Shown here in pieces: positions 1-9,668 of a stretch of 64,000 bases of DNA (positions within the stretch are counted from its first letter, which is position 1; each line of letters starts with the position of its first letter). The translations under genes were made by a program, and so were the position numbers. The DNA is from Varibaculum timonense_A (GTDB lineage: Bacteria; Actinomycetota; Actinomycetes; Actinomycetales; Actinomycetaceae). The notes under the pieces were generated by a model, which saw only the letters and a program-made list of their open reading frames with translations, searched no databases and was not told where the DNA came from. The DNA is taken from positions 321,458 to 385,457 of the forward strand of contig NZ_JAQEVU010000001.1 of the NCBI RefSeq assembly GCF_027694345.1. Direction: 5' to 3'.

Positions 1-1
1 T

Positions 2-325
2 CCGGCTCAAATCTTCATGGGTGATACTGGCTCTTTGGCGCTGGGAGGCGCTTTCGCGGGACTGTCGATACTGACCCGTACCGAGTTTTTGGCGGTAATT
101 ATCGGTGGTTTATTCGTGTTGATTGTGATGTCTGATGTGATTCAGGTGGGGGTATTTAAGCTAACCGGTAAACGGGTGTTCAAAATGGCGCCTTTGCATC
201 ACCATTTCGAGTTAAAGGGCTGGAAAGAAATAACTATTGTAGTTAGATTCTGGATTATTGCTGGTCTTTGCGCAATTGCTGGGATTGCCCTGTTCTACGC
301 CGAATGGGTGGTTGCCATCAAGTGA
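2..325 (+). CDS. mraY: Phospho-N-acetylmuramoyl-pentapeptide transferase, C-terminal part
   Basis: Only the last ~107 codons are present; the frame is open from the left edge of the window. The enzyme transfers phospho-MurNAc-pentapeptide to undecaprenyl phosphate at the membrane (lipid I synthesis). The visible part holds the family motif PAQIFMGDTGSLALGG, followed by the HHHFE motif and two hydrophobic segments, all typical of the MraY C-terminus. The stop codon overlaps the GTG start of murD by four bases, so the two are translationally coupled at the head of a murein/division operon. Confidence 0.95.
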   Translation, partial: PAQIFMGDTGSLALGGAFAGLSILTRTEFLAVIIGGLFVLIVMSDVIQVGVFKLTGKRVFKMAPLHHHFELKGWKEITIVVRFWIIAGLCAIAGIALFYAEWVVAIK

Positions 326-1761
326 CTAATGAAATCTGGGCAGACCGGGTGGTCTGCGTTATCGGTTTAGGAACATCGGGCAGAGCCTGCCTTGAAGTAT
401 TGAGCACTTTGGGGGCGAAAGTTTGCGCTATTGATTCTCGGGAAGAAGCCCTAGATAACTGCGCTAGCGATTATCCGCGCTCCCAGTTTTATCAGGAGAC
501 TCAGGGGAACTGCGAGCAGCTTCTCGATAAGATTCAGCCCTCACTGATTGTGGTTAGTCCCGGAGTACCTCCGCGCCATCCGGTTTTTTCTTGGGCACAA
601 TCTCACCAGGTAGATTTATGGGGCGAGGTCGAGCTGGCTTGGCAAATCCAACAGACAGCTACCTTACGTCAAGACACCCCTTGGCTGACCATCACCGGCA
701 CTAACGGCAAAACCACCACGGTGCAGATGACTCGCTCTATTTTGCAAGCTGGCGGATATGAGGCTCAGGCAGTGGGCAATGTGGGTTCTCCGGTGGTTCT
801 AGCTGCCGCAAATGCGAAAGCCCAGGTGTTGGCGGTTGAACTGTCCAGTTTCCAGCTATATACGGTTAAATCCCTGTCTGCCTTAGCAGCGGTTTGTTTG
901 AACCTTGATGCTGATCATTTAGATTGGCACGGCTCTCGCGAGGCTTATGTACAAGCAAAAGCGCGGGTATATGAGCGTACAAAAGTTGCTGCCCTCTATA
1001 ATCAACAAGATTGCCAAACATTGCAGATGGTACTGGATGCCGATGTTATTGCTGGGTGTCGCGCTATTGGTTTTACCACCGGTACTCCCGATATCTATCA
1101 GCTAGGAATTGTTGAGAATATGCTGGTCGATAGAGCCTATAGCCCCAATCCCCAAAAAGAGGCGATCGCGCTTGCCGGTCTGGGGGATTTCCACTACTAC
1201 CAGGGGGAACCAGGGATTACCGTCCTTCAAGATGCCTTGGCAGCTGCCGGTCTTACCCGAGCCTTTGGGGTAAAACCCGAGGACGTTCGGGACGGGATAC
1301 GCGCGTTCAAACCCGAGGCTCATCGGCGGGCTACCGTTGGGAATGCAGCTCAGGTTACCTGGATTGATGATTCCAAAGCCACCAACACTCATGCGGCAGC
1401 GGCTTCCTTAGCGGGTTTACCTCCGGCTTCGGTGGTTTGGATTGCGGGGGGAGACGCGAAAGGGCAGTCTTTTGACCAGCTAGTTAAAGACGTGGCTGCC
1501 ACTTTGCGCGGGGTGGTGCTAATCGGTGAAGACCGCTCAGCTTTACGCACCGCACTATCCAAATATGCCCCGAAAGTTCCGGTGGTTGAGGTTAGTTCTC
1601 ATGAGGACATGATGTTCTCGGTGGTTAATGAAGCAGTGGCACTTTCGCTTCCGGGGGACAAGGTGATTTTGGCACCTGCCTGTGCATCGTGGGATCAGTT
1701 CGCGAACTATTCTCAACGCGGTCAGGCTTTCGCTAAGGCCGTTGCCCGTTTGGAGGGATAG
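322..1761 (+). CDS. murD: UDP-N-acetylmuramoyl-L-alanine--D-glutamate ligase
   Basis: Adds D-Glu to UDP-MurNAc-L-Ala in the cytoplasm. I place the start at the GTG at 322, which overlaps the mraY stop as GTGA; a longer open frame reaches back to 268, but this would lie inside mraY and adds non-homologous residues. From the GTG the protein is 479 aa, normal for MurD. It shows the N-terminal Rossmann-like VIGLGTSGRA, the Mur-ligase ATP site TGTNGKTTT near residues 126-134, and later the DDSKATNTHAA and GGDAKG motifs of the ligase C-terminal domains. It lies 2 bases before ftsW. Confidence 0.95.
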   Translation: MTNEIWADRVVCVIGLGTSGRACLEVLSTLGAKVCAIDSREEALDNCASDYPRSQFYQETQGNCEQLLDKIQPSLIVVSPGVPPRHPVFSWAQSHQVDLWGEVELAWQIQQTATLRQDTPWLTITGTNGKTTTVQMTRSILQAGGYEAQAVGNVGSPVVLAAANAKAQVLAVELSSFQLYTVKSLSALAAVCLNLDADHLDWHGSREAYVQAKARVYERTKVAALYNQQDCQTLQMVLDADVIAGCRAIGFTTGTPDIYQLGIVENMLVDRAYSPNPQKEAIALAGLGDFHYYQGEPGITVLQDALAAAGLTRAFGVKPEDVRDGIRAFKPEAHRRATVGNAAQVTWIDDSKATNTHAAAASLAGLPPASVVWIAGGDAKGQSFDQLVKDVAATLRGVVLIGEDRSALRTALSKYAPKVPVVEVSSHEDMMFSVVNEAVALSLPGDKVILAPACASWDQFANYSQRGQAFAKAVARLEG

Positions 1762-1763
1762 TT

Positions 1764-3110
1764 GTGGCTAGGCAAAAAGTTGTGGAGAACAATAGGGGTA
1801 CACGACCGGGCGCCGCTGCGAAAGTAAAAGCCAAGATTCCTAGAATCCAAGTAAAGTTAGCGGATAGTTTTCATTCCGATAATCCCGATGGGAAGCGTAA
1901 ACTGCTCAGGCTATGGAAATCCGTCACCCAGGCTCCCTTATTTAACTATCAGTTGTTATGGTTCTTAATCATTGCGCTTTCGGTAATTGGATTGCTAATG
2001 CAGTTTTCTGCCTCGGTAATCTTGGAGCTGTCGGCAGGAACTACGCCCTATTGGGGGATAGCGCGTCCTTTACTTATTGTGGCAATGGGTTTCGCTTTCA
2101 TGGTTGCCGTTTCCCGTATGCCAGCTCACTATCTGCAGTTTCTTTCACCTTTTATCCTGTTTTTGGCAGTAGTCGGTCAGTTGGCGGTGTTTACTTCCCT
2201 AGGACGCGCCCAGGGCGGTAACCGCAACTGGGTTTATGTGCCCGGTATTAACCAGGTCTTTCAGCCCTCCGAGTTCTTAAAAGTAGCCTTCATTTTGCTG
2301 CTAGTTACGGTGTTCGCGAGCGGCAAATGCAAGATTGAATCCCTGTCTTCGCTGTTTATCTGGGTAGGACTACCTTTTGTGATGATTGCGGCTCTGGTTA
2401 TGGCTGGTCACGATATGGGAACGCTGCTTATCTTCGTTTCTATTTTGCTTTGTGTGCTGATGGTAGTCGGGATTTCGATGCGTTATTTGACTGCCGGAAT
2501 CGCCTTGTTGGGGATAGCGGCTTTAGCTGCGGTTTTGGTATCTCCATCCCGACGGCGGCGGGTATTGTCTTTTCTTAGTTCTGAACATGCAGACCCGATG
2601 GGTTCGGGTTTGCAACCACTGCGTGCCAAATGGGGGCTGGGAACCGGGGGACTGACCGGGGTGGGACCGGGCGCTTCTCGTCAGAAATGGAAGTATTTGC
2701 CCGAAGCCCATACCGACTTTATCTACGCTATTTTAGGTGAAGAGTTTGGGCTGTTTGGAACCCTTTTGGTGTTGCTGCTTTTCGGATTGTTGGCATGGGT
2801 GTTGTGTCGCTTAATCATTCATTCTTCCAGCCTGGCTACCCGGATATGCGCCGCGGGAACTTTAGGGTGGGTTATAGTACAGGCTTTAATAAATATCATG
2901 GTAGTAATCGGATTCTTACCGGTAGTCGGGGTGCCGCTTCCCCTAGTTTCTTCCGGAGGCTCTACCGCTTTAGCTACCTTGATACAAATGGGGGTGCTTT
3001 TGAGCTATGTGCGGTCAGAACCGGGGGTTAAAGAGGCAGCGGTCAGGCTGCCGAAATATCTACGCTCCAGCAGAGCTGTTAGCGTGAGGAGGAACGATGG
3101 GACAAAATAA
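1764..3110 (+). CDS. ftsW: Septal peptidoglycan polymerase (SEDS family)
   Basis: A 448 aa multi-spanning membrane protein of the SEDS family, which polymerises lipid II at the septum with a partner class B PBP. It starts at GTG 1764 after a TGGAGGGA ribosome site inside the end of murD. After a basic cytoplasmic extension of about 60 residues come about ten hydrophobic helices. Family motifs are visible: QPSEFLKVA, GHDMGT, the periplasmic loop GTGGLTGVGPGASRQKWKYL with PEAHTDFI and GEEFG, and PLVSSGGSTAL near the C-terminus. Position between murD and murG is the usual place for ftsW. The last 14 bases overlap murG. Confidence 0.95.
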   Translation: MARQKVVENNRGTRPGAAAKVKAKIPRIQVKLADSFHSDNPDGKRKLLRLWKSVTQAPLFNYQLLWFLIIALSVIGLLMQFSASVILELSAGTTPYWGIARPLLIVAMGFAFMVAVSRMPAHYLQFLSPFILFLAVVGQLAVFTSLGRAQGGNRNWVYVPGINQVFQPSEFLKVAFILLLVTVFASGKCKIESLSSLFIWVGLPFVMIAALVMAGHDMGTLLIFVSILLCVLMVVGISMRYLTAGIALLGIAALAAVLVSPSRRRRVLSFLSSEHADPMGSGLQPLRAKWGLGTGGLTGVGPGASRQKWKYLPEAHTDFIYAILGEEFGLFGTLLVLLLFGLLAWVLCRLIIHSSSLATRICAAGTLGWVIVQALINIMVVIGFLPVVGVPLPLVSSGGSTALATLIQMGVLLSYVRSEPGVKEAAVRLPKYLRSSRAVSVRRNDGTK

Positions 3111-4218
3111 ATCGGTACTTTTGGCTGGAGGGGGAACCGCTGGCCATGTTAATCCGCTCCTGGCAGCGGCTGATGATTTGAAATCCCAGGGCTGGAAAGT
3201 CACCATTATCGGCACTAGAGGGGGCAAGGAGGCAGAGCTGGTTCCAGCTCGTGGTTTCCAATTGCATACCATAGAACGGATTCCGTTCCCGCGCCGTCCT
3301 TCCCTACAGTTTTTTACTCTTCCAAAGCGAATGCGCGCTAGCGTCAAAAAAATAGAAACCCTGATAAAGAAAAACCGGGTGGGTGTAGTTATTGGCTTTG
3401 GAGGATATGTCTCCACCCCCGCCTATTTAGCTGCGCGCCGGACAGGTGTCCCGTTAATTATTCATGAACAAAATGCGCGACCGGGTTTAGCTAACCGTTT
3501 AGGGGCACGTTGGGCAAAAGTCGTGGCTTTAACTTTTCCATCTACCAAACTGCGGGCTAAAGCGGGTAAAACTCTAGCTACTGGTTTACCGCTGCGTCCA
3601 GAAATAGCTGCTTTGGCGAGGGCGCGACAAAATAAAGCGGAAATGGAACGCCGGCGGGCAGTGGCTTTAGAATCTTTTGGTCTAGATTCCTCGAAGCCAA
3701 CTTTACTGGTTACCGGCGGCTCTTTGGGGGCGCTTTCACTTAATCAAGCCATGCAGGCAGCCTTAGCGCATTTGCCAGACAATATTCAAGTTATTCATTT
3801 AACCGGTAAAGGTAAAGATGCGGAACTGCGTCAAGTACTGCCGGAGAGCTTAAAGCCGCGATATCGGATTCTTGACTACTTAATTGATATGGAAAGAGCC
3901 TTGGCAGCAGCTGATTTGGTGGTGTGTCGCTCCGGGGCGGGGATGGTAGCCGAGATAACAGCGCTGCGTTTGCCAGCTATTTACGTGCCTTTGCCAGTCG
4001 GCAATGGAGAGCAGCGTCTAAATGCCGAGGACGCGGTTAAATGCGGGGGAGCGTTAATCGTAGATAATGACAAGTTTGATAGTTCATTTGTTATCGAGAC
4101 GGTGATTCCTTTGCTGCTATCACCACAACGTTTGGATGATATGCGCAGCGCATTACCCGCAGAGGGCATTGATGCTGCTGAAAAACTAACTAGAATCGCT
4201 GAGGAAATAAGTAAATGA
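3097..4218 (+). CDS. murG: Undecaprenyl-PP-MurNAc-pentapeptide GlcNAc transferase
   Basis: A 373 aa GT28 glycosyltransferase that adds GlcNAc to lipid I to give lipid II on the inner membrane face. It shows the N-terminal glycine-rich loop GGGTAGHVNP (residues 10-19), HEQNARPGLANRL, the TGGSLGA loop opening the C-terminal Rossmann domain, CRSGAGMVAEI and the donor-binding PLPVGNGEQ.LNA region. The ATG at 3097 lies within the ftsW end and is preceded by GTGAGGAGGAACG, a strong ribosome site. The stop overlaps the murC start (ATGA). Confidence 0.95.
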   Translation: MGQNKSVLLAGGGTAGHVNPLLAAADDLKSQGWKVTIIGTRGGKEAELVPARGFQLHTIERIPFPRRPSLQFFTLPKRMRASVKKIETLIKKNRVGVVIGFGGYVSTPAYLAARRTGVPLIIHEQNARPGLANRLGARWAKVVALTFPSTKLRAKAGKTLATGLPLRPEIAALARARQNKAEMERRRAVALESFGLDSSKPTLLVTGGSLGALSLNQAMQAALAHLPDNIQVIHLTGKGKDAELRQVLPESLKPRYRILDYLIDMERALAAADLVVCRSGAGMVAEITALRLPAIYVPLPVGNGEQRLNAEDAVKCGGALIVDNDKFDSSFVIETVIPLLLSPQRLDDMRSALPAEGIDAAEKLTRIAEEISK

Positions 4219-5627
4219 CCGAGACAAAATATCACTTGATTGGCATCGGCGGAGCTGGAATGTCAGTGGTGGCACAGCTATTTGTGGAACGTGGCTGGCA
4301 GCTTAGCGGTTCGGATCAAGCAGATTCTGCTAACCTGTCGAGGCTTAAACAACTGGGGGTTGAATGCTGGGTGGGGACTCAGCCGCAGAAAATCACCCCC
4401 GAGATGACTATTGTTTATTCCAGTGCGATTCGCCCTAGTAATCCCGAATTTGCTGCCGGTAAAGCTGCCGGTTGTAGATTTATGCATCGCTCCCAGGCAC
4501 TGGCGCTAGCGGCAGCTGACCGTAAGTTTGTGGCCGTGGCGGGGGCGCATGGGAAAACCACCACTTCGGGGATGATAGCTCAGACTTTTTCTCAACTCGG
4601 CGCTGACCCCTCGTTCGCGGTTGGCGGGGTGGTCACCCACTACCAGACGGGTGCCCATTTAGGCACAGGAGAGTATTTTATTGCCGAGGCTGATGAATCT
4701 GATGGTTCTTTCCTGAATTACCGCCCCCAGCTGGCGATTATTACCAATATCGAGGCCGATCACCTCGATAACTATGGCTCCTCGGAACAGTTTGCGCGAG
4801 CTTTTTTCGATTTTGCACATTGCATTGAACCCGGTGGAACCCTAATTCTTTGTACTGATGACCCCGGTTGCCGTACCTTGCTAAAACAGCTTCGTCCTCA
4901 GGGGGACTTAGATGAAAGTTGCTCCCCTAAAATCCGGATACTGGGATACGGATTACAAGCACCTCCCGCCGGTTTGGATGACTTTTGCCTGGTTAAACCC
5001 CTGCTTGCAGAACCAAACTCTGTAAGTGCCCAGTTTAACCGAGGTCAGGAGACTACCACCGTTAGTTTGCCAATGCCAGGCGAGCATAACCTTTTAAACG
5101 CGGCAGCAGTATTTTTAGCCGCCCGTATCGCCGGTTTTTCGGCAACAGAGACTGCGGGTGCTCTTGCTGAGTTCGAGGGAACTGCTCGCCGCTTCGAGAC
5201 TAAAGGTGAAGTAGGCGGGGTAAGAGTTATTGATGACTACGCTCATCACCCCACCGAGGTGGCAGCCTTGATGCGTCAATCGCGGGAAGCAGCCGGTAAA
5301 GGGCGAGTCTTGGTGGTATTTCAACCCCATCTATATTCTCGAACCAAAAATTTTGCGTCCCGTTTTGCTGCGGCTCTTGACCTGGCAGATAGGGCAGTTG
5401 TTTGTGATATTTATGGGGCGCGCGAAGATCCGCTCCCCGGAGTTACCTCCAGGATTATCACCGATAAAATGCAGCGCGGTAGTTATGTGGCAGATAAAGA
5501 TGAAGCTGCTCGCCTTATCGCTAATGAGGCTCACGGCAGCGATTTAATCCTAACCGTGGGGGCAGGGGACATAACTAAAGCTACAACGGTAGTCTTGGCG
5601 GTGTTAAAGCAGAGGTTTTCGCAGTGA
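4215..5627 (+). CDS. murC: UDP-N-acetylmuramate--L-alanine ligase
   Basis: A 470 aa cytoplasmic Mur ligase that attaches L-Ala to UDP-MurNAc. Motifs: GIGGAGMS (residues 8-15), the ATP site GAHGKTTTSGM near residue 115, EADESDGSFL, NIEADHLDNYG, and DDYAHHPTEVAA in the C-terminal region. Start ATG overlaps the murG stop by four bases, and its own stop overlaps the ftsQ GTG by four bases, so murG, murC and ftsQ are translationally chained. Confidence 0.95.
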   Translation: MTETKYHLIGIGGAGMSVVAQLFVERGWQLSGSDQADSANLSRLKQLGVECWVGTQPQKITPEMTIVYSSAIRPSNPEFAAGKAAGCRFMHRSQALALAAADRKFVAVAGAHGKTTTSGMIAQTFSQLGADPSFAVGGVVTHYQTGAHLGTGEYFIAEADESDGSFLNYRPQLAIITNIEADHLDNYGSSEQFARAFFDFAHCIEPGGTLILCTDDPGCRTLLKQLRPQGDLDESCSPKIRILGYGLQAPPAGLDDFCLVKPLLAEPNSVSAQFNRGQETTTVSLPMPGEHNLLNAAAVFLAARIAGFSATETAGALAEFEGTARRFETKGEVGGVRVIDDYAHHPTEVAALMRQSREAAGKGRVLVVFQPHLYSRTKNFASRFAAALDLADRAVVCDIYGAREDPLPGVTSRIITDKMQRGSYVADKDEAARLIANEAHGSDLILTVGAGDITKATTVVLAVLKQRFSQ

Positions 5628-6526
5628 ACCGCGAGAAGTCCGCTTTTGTTCGCCGCCCGAAAGCTACTGTGGTTTCGGGGAAAAAACCGGTTCGTCCTCG
5701 TAAAAGCAGAAATGAACTGAAAAGAGAGGACGGCGCAAATAAATCCGGGTCACAGTTAGCTACCCGCCAGGTTACCTTATCTTCCAAAGACAAAGGGGTG
5801 GTCTCTAGTGGGCTTGCTAAGCGCCGGGAAGAGCTTAAACAGGTAAAGCGCAGGCAGCGACGGCGGAAAATAGTTATCGGAGTGCTGGTAGCGCTGTTAG
5901 TGGGAACTAGCGGATATTTGCTGGGCTTTTCCCCAGTTTTTGCGTATGATTCCGCTAAAACTCGGGTGATGGGGGCAAACTCCCAGGTTACGACCCAGCA
6001 GGTAAAAGAGGAACTTGCTAACTATGCGGGTAGACCCTTGTTGCGTTTTCCCACCTCAGAGGCTGCTTCCTCGTTACAACGTGCTAATCCCTGGGTAAAA
6101 CAGGCGAAGGTAAAACGAGAATTCCCGCGAGGAATAGCCGTTTACCTCACGCTACGTACCCCAGTAGCAAAAACAGCGCAAGGAAAAGTGGTTGATTTAG
6201 AGGGAAAGCTGCTGCCTGCCCAAGGTTTCGATACTTCTAAACTGCTAGAGGTAGCTAGTAGCTGTCCCCAAAGCGATATTGAAGATTGTCTAAAATCTGT
6301 AGCTCAAGTAGTGCAATTTCTCCCCGCAGAAATAAAACAAAAGATAAAAAGCGCTCAGGTAGCTCGTTTAGATAATGTGGAGCTGCAATTGCAATCGGGA
6401 GCAAAAGTTATCTGGGGTAAAAACGGTGATAATCAGAAAAAAGCACAGGTATTAACGGTGCTTTTGCAGCGCGCGGGCAGTATCTATAACGTCACCGATT
6501 ATGCGCATCCCACTATTTCAAATTAG
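5624..6526 (+). CDS. ftsQ: Cell division protein FtsQ (POTRA domain)
   Basis: A 300 aa bitopic membrane protein of the divisome. The first ~83 residues are a basic cytoplasmic tail, followed by one membrane helix (about 84-108, IVIGVLVALLVGTSGYLLG) and a POTRA domain (VMGANSQVTTQQVKEEL ... LLRFPTSEAASSLQ ... NPWVKQAKVKREFP) and then the FtsQ beta domain. Start GTG at 5624 overlaps the murC stop. It is the last gene of the murein/division run; ftsZ, its common downstream neighbour in actinobacteria, is not here and leuS follows instead. Confidence 0.9.
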   Translation: MNREKSAFVRRPKATVVSGKKPVRPRKSRNELKREDGANKSGSQLATRQVTLSSKDKGVVSSGLAKRREELKQVKRRQRRRKIVIGVLVALLVGTSGYLLGFSPVFAYDSAKTRVMGANSQVTTQQVKEELANYAGRPLLRFPTSEAASSLQRANPWVKQAKVKREFPRGIAVYLTLRTPVAKTAQGKVVDLEGKLLPAQGFDTSKLLEVASSCPQSDIEDCLKSVAQVVQFLPAEIKQKIKSAQVARLDNVELQLQSGAKVIWGKNGDNQKKAQVLTVLLQRAGSIYNVTDYAHPTISN

Positions 6527-6536
6527 CCCCGTTTTC

Positions 6537-6564
6537 CCAGGTTTTTAGGGGAAACCTTGGGGGT
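6537..6564 (+). terminator. Hairpin after ftsQ
   Basis: CCCAGGTTT pairs with AAACCTTGGG, with one bulged base, across a short loop, 11 bases after the ftsQ stop. No U-tract follows, so it may be a weak terminator or a processing structure separating the division operon from leuS. Confidence 0.35.
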
Positions 6565-6640
6565 AATTGAGCCGGATGGGGAGGGCAGCGAGGCGATTCC
6601 TACTTGCGGTGAGGACCGGTTGGCAAACTTGATTGCGAAA

Positions 6641-6656
6641 TCAGGGCTAGCCCTGA
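6641..6656. promoter_or_regulatory. Perfect 16-base palindrome upstream of leuS
   Basis: TCAGGGCTAGCCCTGA is a perfect inverted repeat 41 bases before the proposed leuS ATG. It could be a repressor operator or, as RNA, a small hairpin near the leuS ribosome site. No known regulator is assigned. Confidence 0.4.
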
Positions 6657-6697
6657 ATGCGGTAGGCTTTGAGAAGGAACTGAAGGGAGAAAAAGTA

Positions 6698-9592
6698 ATG
6701 ACTCAGAGCGCTAGCGATATACCGGCATATCGATACACCGCCCAGATGGCGGGGAAAATCGAAGAAAAATGGCAAAAATACTGGTCGGACCAGGGTACTT
6801 TTTATGCTGACAACCCGGTTGGGTCTTTAGCGGGTCCGCTTGCGCAAAAAGAGTCTTTCTTTGTAATGGATATGTTCCCCTATCCCTCTGGTAAAGGGCT
6901 GCATGTGGGACATCCTCTTGGTTATATCTCTACCGATGTCACTGGTCGTTTCCAACGAATGCAGGGCAAGAACGTCCTCTACACCATGGGCTATGACGCT
7001 TTTGGTTTGCCCGCGGAACAGTATGCGGTAACTACCGGGCAGCATCCGCGCAAGACTACCCGCGAAAATATCGCTAATATGCGCAGACAATTGGCTCGGA
7101 TTGGGCTCTCTCATGATGAGCGGCGTTCTTTCGCTACCATTGACCAGGACTATTACCGCTGGACACAATGGATTTTCTTACAGGTGTTTAACTCTTGGTA
7201 TGACGTGGACGCTCCTCGCCCGGATGGAGGACGCGGAGCCGCTCGTCCTATTAACGAACTAATCGAGAAGTTCGCCAGTGGGGAAAAATCGCTGCCGCAC
7301 GGTAAGCAATGGGAAAACCTCAGTGCCAAGCAGCGTGAAGATATTCTTGAGGATTACCGGCTAGCATATCTTTCCTATGCCCCAGTGAACTGGTGTCCGG
7401 GTCTGGGAACGGTGTTAGCGGACGAGGAAGTAACCTCCGAGGGGCGCTCTGAACGCGGTAATTTCCCGGTATTTCGTTCTCACTTGCGGCAATGGATGAT
7501 GAGGATTACTGCCTACGGAGATCGCTTAATCGAAGATTTGGCGACTTTGGATTGGCCGGAAAAAGTGCGCACCATGCAGGAAAACTGGATTGGTCGCTCC
7601 CACGGGGCAACCGTATCTTTCCGGGTAGGCTCGCGGGAGCTAAAAGTTTACACTACTCGCCCCGATACCTTGTTTGGAGCTACCTTTATGGTGGTAGCTC
7701 CCGAACACCCGCTTTTAGCGGGACTGGGGCAAAGCGAGCTTGCCGAGGGCGAGAGCGCGATTCCTGCCCAATGGCCCCAGGATACCCGCGAGGCTTGGAC
7801 GGGGGGATATGATAATCCGCGGCAAGCGGTACGCGCCTACCAACAACAGGCAGCTGCCCGCAGTGAGCGTGAACGCGGCGAAGATGCCCGCGAGAAAACC
7901 GGGGTATTTACCGGTTTATTCGCCACTAACCCGGTCAATAATCGCCCGATTCCGATTTTCACTGCCGACTACGTGATGATGGGCTACGGTACTGGCGCGA
8001 TTATGGCGGTTCCCGCTCATGATCAACGTGACTGGGATTTTGCGAAGAAGTTTGACCTGGACATTATCTACACGATTACTCCCGCGCCGGATGCGGATAA
8101 AGATGCTGCCTGGGTTGGGGATGGGGTCATCCAGAATTCGGCTAATGACCAGATTAGCCTTAATGGATTAGGTAAATCCGAGGCAATTGGGAAGATTACT
8201 TCTTGGCTAGAGGGCGCGGGATTGGGTAAAGCTACTACCACCTATCGCCTGCGTGATTGGCTATTCTCCCGCCAGCGCTACTGGGGAGAGCCTTTCCCTG
8301 TGGTCTATGACGAGGACGGCGTGGTGCACGCCCTTCCGGAATCCATGCTGCCCCTGGACTTGCCGGAGGTAGATAATTTCTCTCCGCGCACCTTTGCACC
8401 TGACGATGCGGATTCTTCCCCTGAGGCTCCCTTAGGGCGAGCTGGGGACTGGGTTAAAGTCCAGCTAGACCTGGGGCAGGGCAAACAAACCTATTATCGG
8501 GACACTAACGTGATGCCTAACTGGGCAGGTTCTTGCTGTTACGAGCTGCGCTACCTTGATCCGGGGGAGAAAGATTTCCTGGCTAAGGCGGAAAATGAGC
8601 GTTACTGGATGGGTGCTCGAGCTGGAGCTACTACTGGCGGCACGGACCTATACGTAGGAGGAGTCGAGCACGCGGTTCTGCACCTGCTCTATGCGCGTTT
8701 TTGGCACAAAGTGCTCTATGACCTGGGGCATCTTTCTAGCAGTGAGCCTTTCCATAAGCTGTTTAACCAAGGCTATATCCAGGCCTATGCCTATACCGAC
8801 CAGCGGGGAGCGTACGTGCCCGCCGCCGAAGTAGCCGGTGATGAAGGCAGTGGCTTCACCTACGAGGGGCAGCCGGTTAAACGCGAATACGGCAAGATGG
8901 GTAAATCCTTGAAGAATATCGTTACTCCAGACGATATTTGCGACGAATACGGGGCCGACACTTTCCGGGTCTATGAAATGTCGATGGGACCGCTGGATAT
9001 GTCGCGGCCGTGGGAAACCCGGGCAGTGATTGGTTCCCAGCGTTTCTTACAGCGGCTATGGCGCAATGTGATTGATGAGAACACTGGGGAAGTAACCGTT
9101 AGTGAGGACGCACCCGATTTGGAAACTCAGCGTGCCCTGGCCAAGGCGATTGCGCAGGTAACCGAAGACTACCGGGAAATGCGTCTTAATCTGGTGGTTT
9201 CGGATCTGATCGTGCTTAATAATCACCTGACTGCGCTGAAAGCGGTTCCTCGGGAAGCCGCGGAAGCGTTGGTATTGATGATTTCTCCGCTCGCTCCCCA
9301 TATTGCCGAGGAGCTTTGGAATAGGCTGGGGCACTCTTCTTCGTTGGCACGCGAGCCTTTCCCGGTAGTAATCGATGAATCTCTACTGGTAGAAGAGGAA
9401 ATCACGGCGGTGGTACAGATTAACGGCAAGGTGAAGTACCGCTTGCAAGTACCGCAATCTATTTCAGGCGAGGAGCTAGAAAAACAGGCACTGGAAACTG
9501 AAGTGGTGCAGCGTGCTCTTGCGGGCGGTCAGCCGTTAAAGGTGATTGTGCGCGCTCCTAAACTGGTGAATGTGGTAATCCCGAAGAAATAG
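6698..9592 (+). CDS. leuS: Leucyl-tRNA synthetase
   Basis: Class I aminoacyl-tRNA synthetase that charges tRNA-Leu. I choose ATG 6698 because GAAGGGAG sits just upstream and the protein then begins with the family N-terminus (YRYTAQMAGKIEEKWQKYW); length 964 aa is typical for actinobacteria. The frame stays open upstream to a TTG at 6557, adding 47 residues that do not resemble LeuRS. The HIGH motif is HVGH (about residues 69-72), KMSKS is KMGKS (about 733-737), and the CP1 editing domain lies between, with TTRPDTLFGATF and GTGAIMAVPAHDQRD. The C-terminal tRNA-binding domain ends in VVIPKK. Confidence 0.95.
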   Translation: MTQSASDIPAYRYTAQMAGKIEEKWQKYWSDQGTFYADNPVGSLAGPLAQKESFFVMDMFPYPSGKGLHVGHPLGYISTDVTGRFQRMQGKNVLYTMGYDAFGLPAEQYAVTTGQHPRKTTRENIANMRRQLARIGLSHDERRSFATIDQDYYRWTQWIFLQVFNSWYDVDAPRPDGGRGAARPINELIEKFASGEKSLPHGKQWENLSAKQREDILEDYRLAYLSYAPVNWCPGLGTVLADEEVTSEGRSERGNFPVFRSHLRQWMMRITAYGDRLIEDLATLDWPEKVRTMQENWIGRSHGATVSFRVGSRELKVYTTRPDTLFGATFMVVAPEHPLLAGLGQSELAEGESAIPAQWPQDTREAWTGGYDNPRQAVRAYQQQAAARSERERGEDAREKTGVFTGLFATNPVNNRPIPIFTADYVMMGYGTGAIMAVPAHDQRDWDFAKKFDLDIIYTITPAPDADKDAAWVGDGVIQNSANDQISLNGLGKSEAIGKITSWLEGAGLGKATTTYRLRDWLFSRQRYWGEPFPVVYDEDGVVHALPESMLPLDLPEVDNFSPRTFAPDDADSSPEAPLGRAGDWVKVQLDLGQGKQTYYRDTNVMPNWAGSCCYELRYLDPGEKDFLAKAENERYWMGARAGATTGGTDLYVGGVEHAVLHLLYARFWHKVLYDLGHLSSSEPFHKLFNQGYIQAYAYTDQRGAYVPAAEVAGDEGSGFTYEGQPVKREYGKMGKSLKNIVTPDDICDEYGADTFRVYEMSMGPLDMSRPWETRAVIGSQRFLQRLWRNVIDENTGEVTVSEDAPDLETQRALAKAIAQVTEDYREMRLNLVVSDLIVLNNHLTALKAVPREAAEALVLMISPLAPHIAEELWNRLGHSSSLAREPFPVVIDESLLVEEEITAVVQINGKVKYRLQVPQSISGEELEKQALETEVVQRALAGGQPLKVIVRAPKLVNVVIPKK

Positions 9593-9668
9593 GACGTTCT
9601 CAGGGTATTATTCCTCAAGGTTTTATGTCCCCCGCAGATTCAGGTCGCTGAAAATAGAAGGAGAACTT

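Noticed and set aside
268..321. Upstream extension of murD
   Set aside because: Lies inside mraY; the GTG overlapping the mraY stop gives the family N-terminus.
6557..6697. Extension of leuS from a TTG
   Set aside because: Added residues are not LeuRS-like and ATG 6698 has a good ribosome site.
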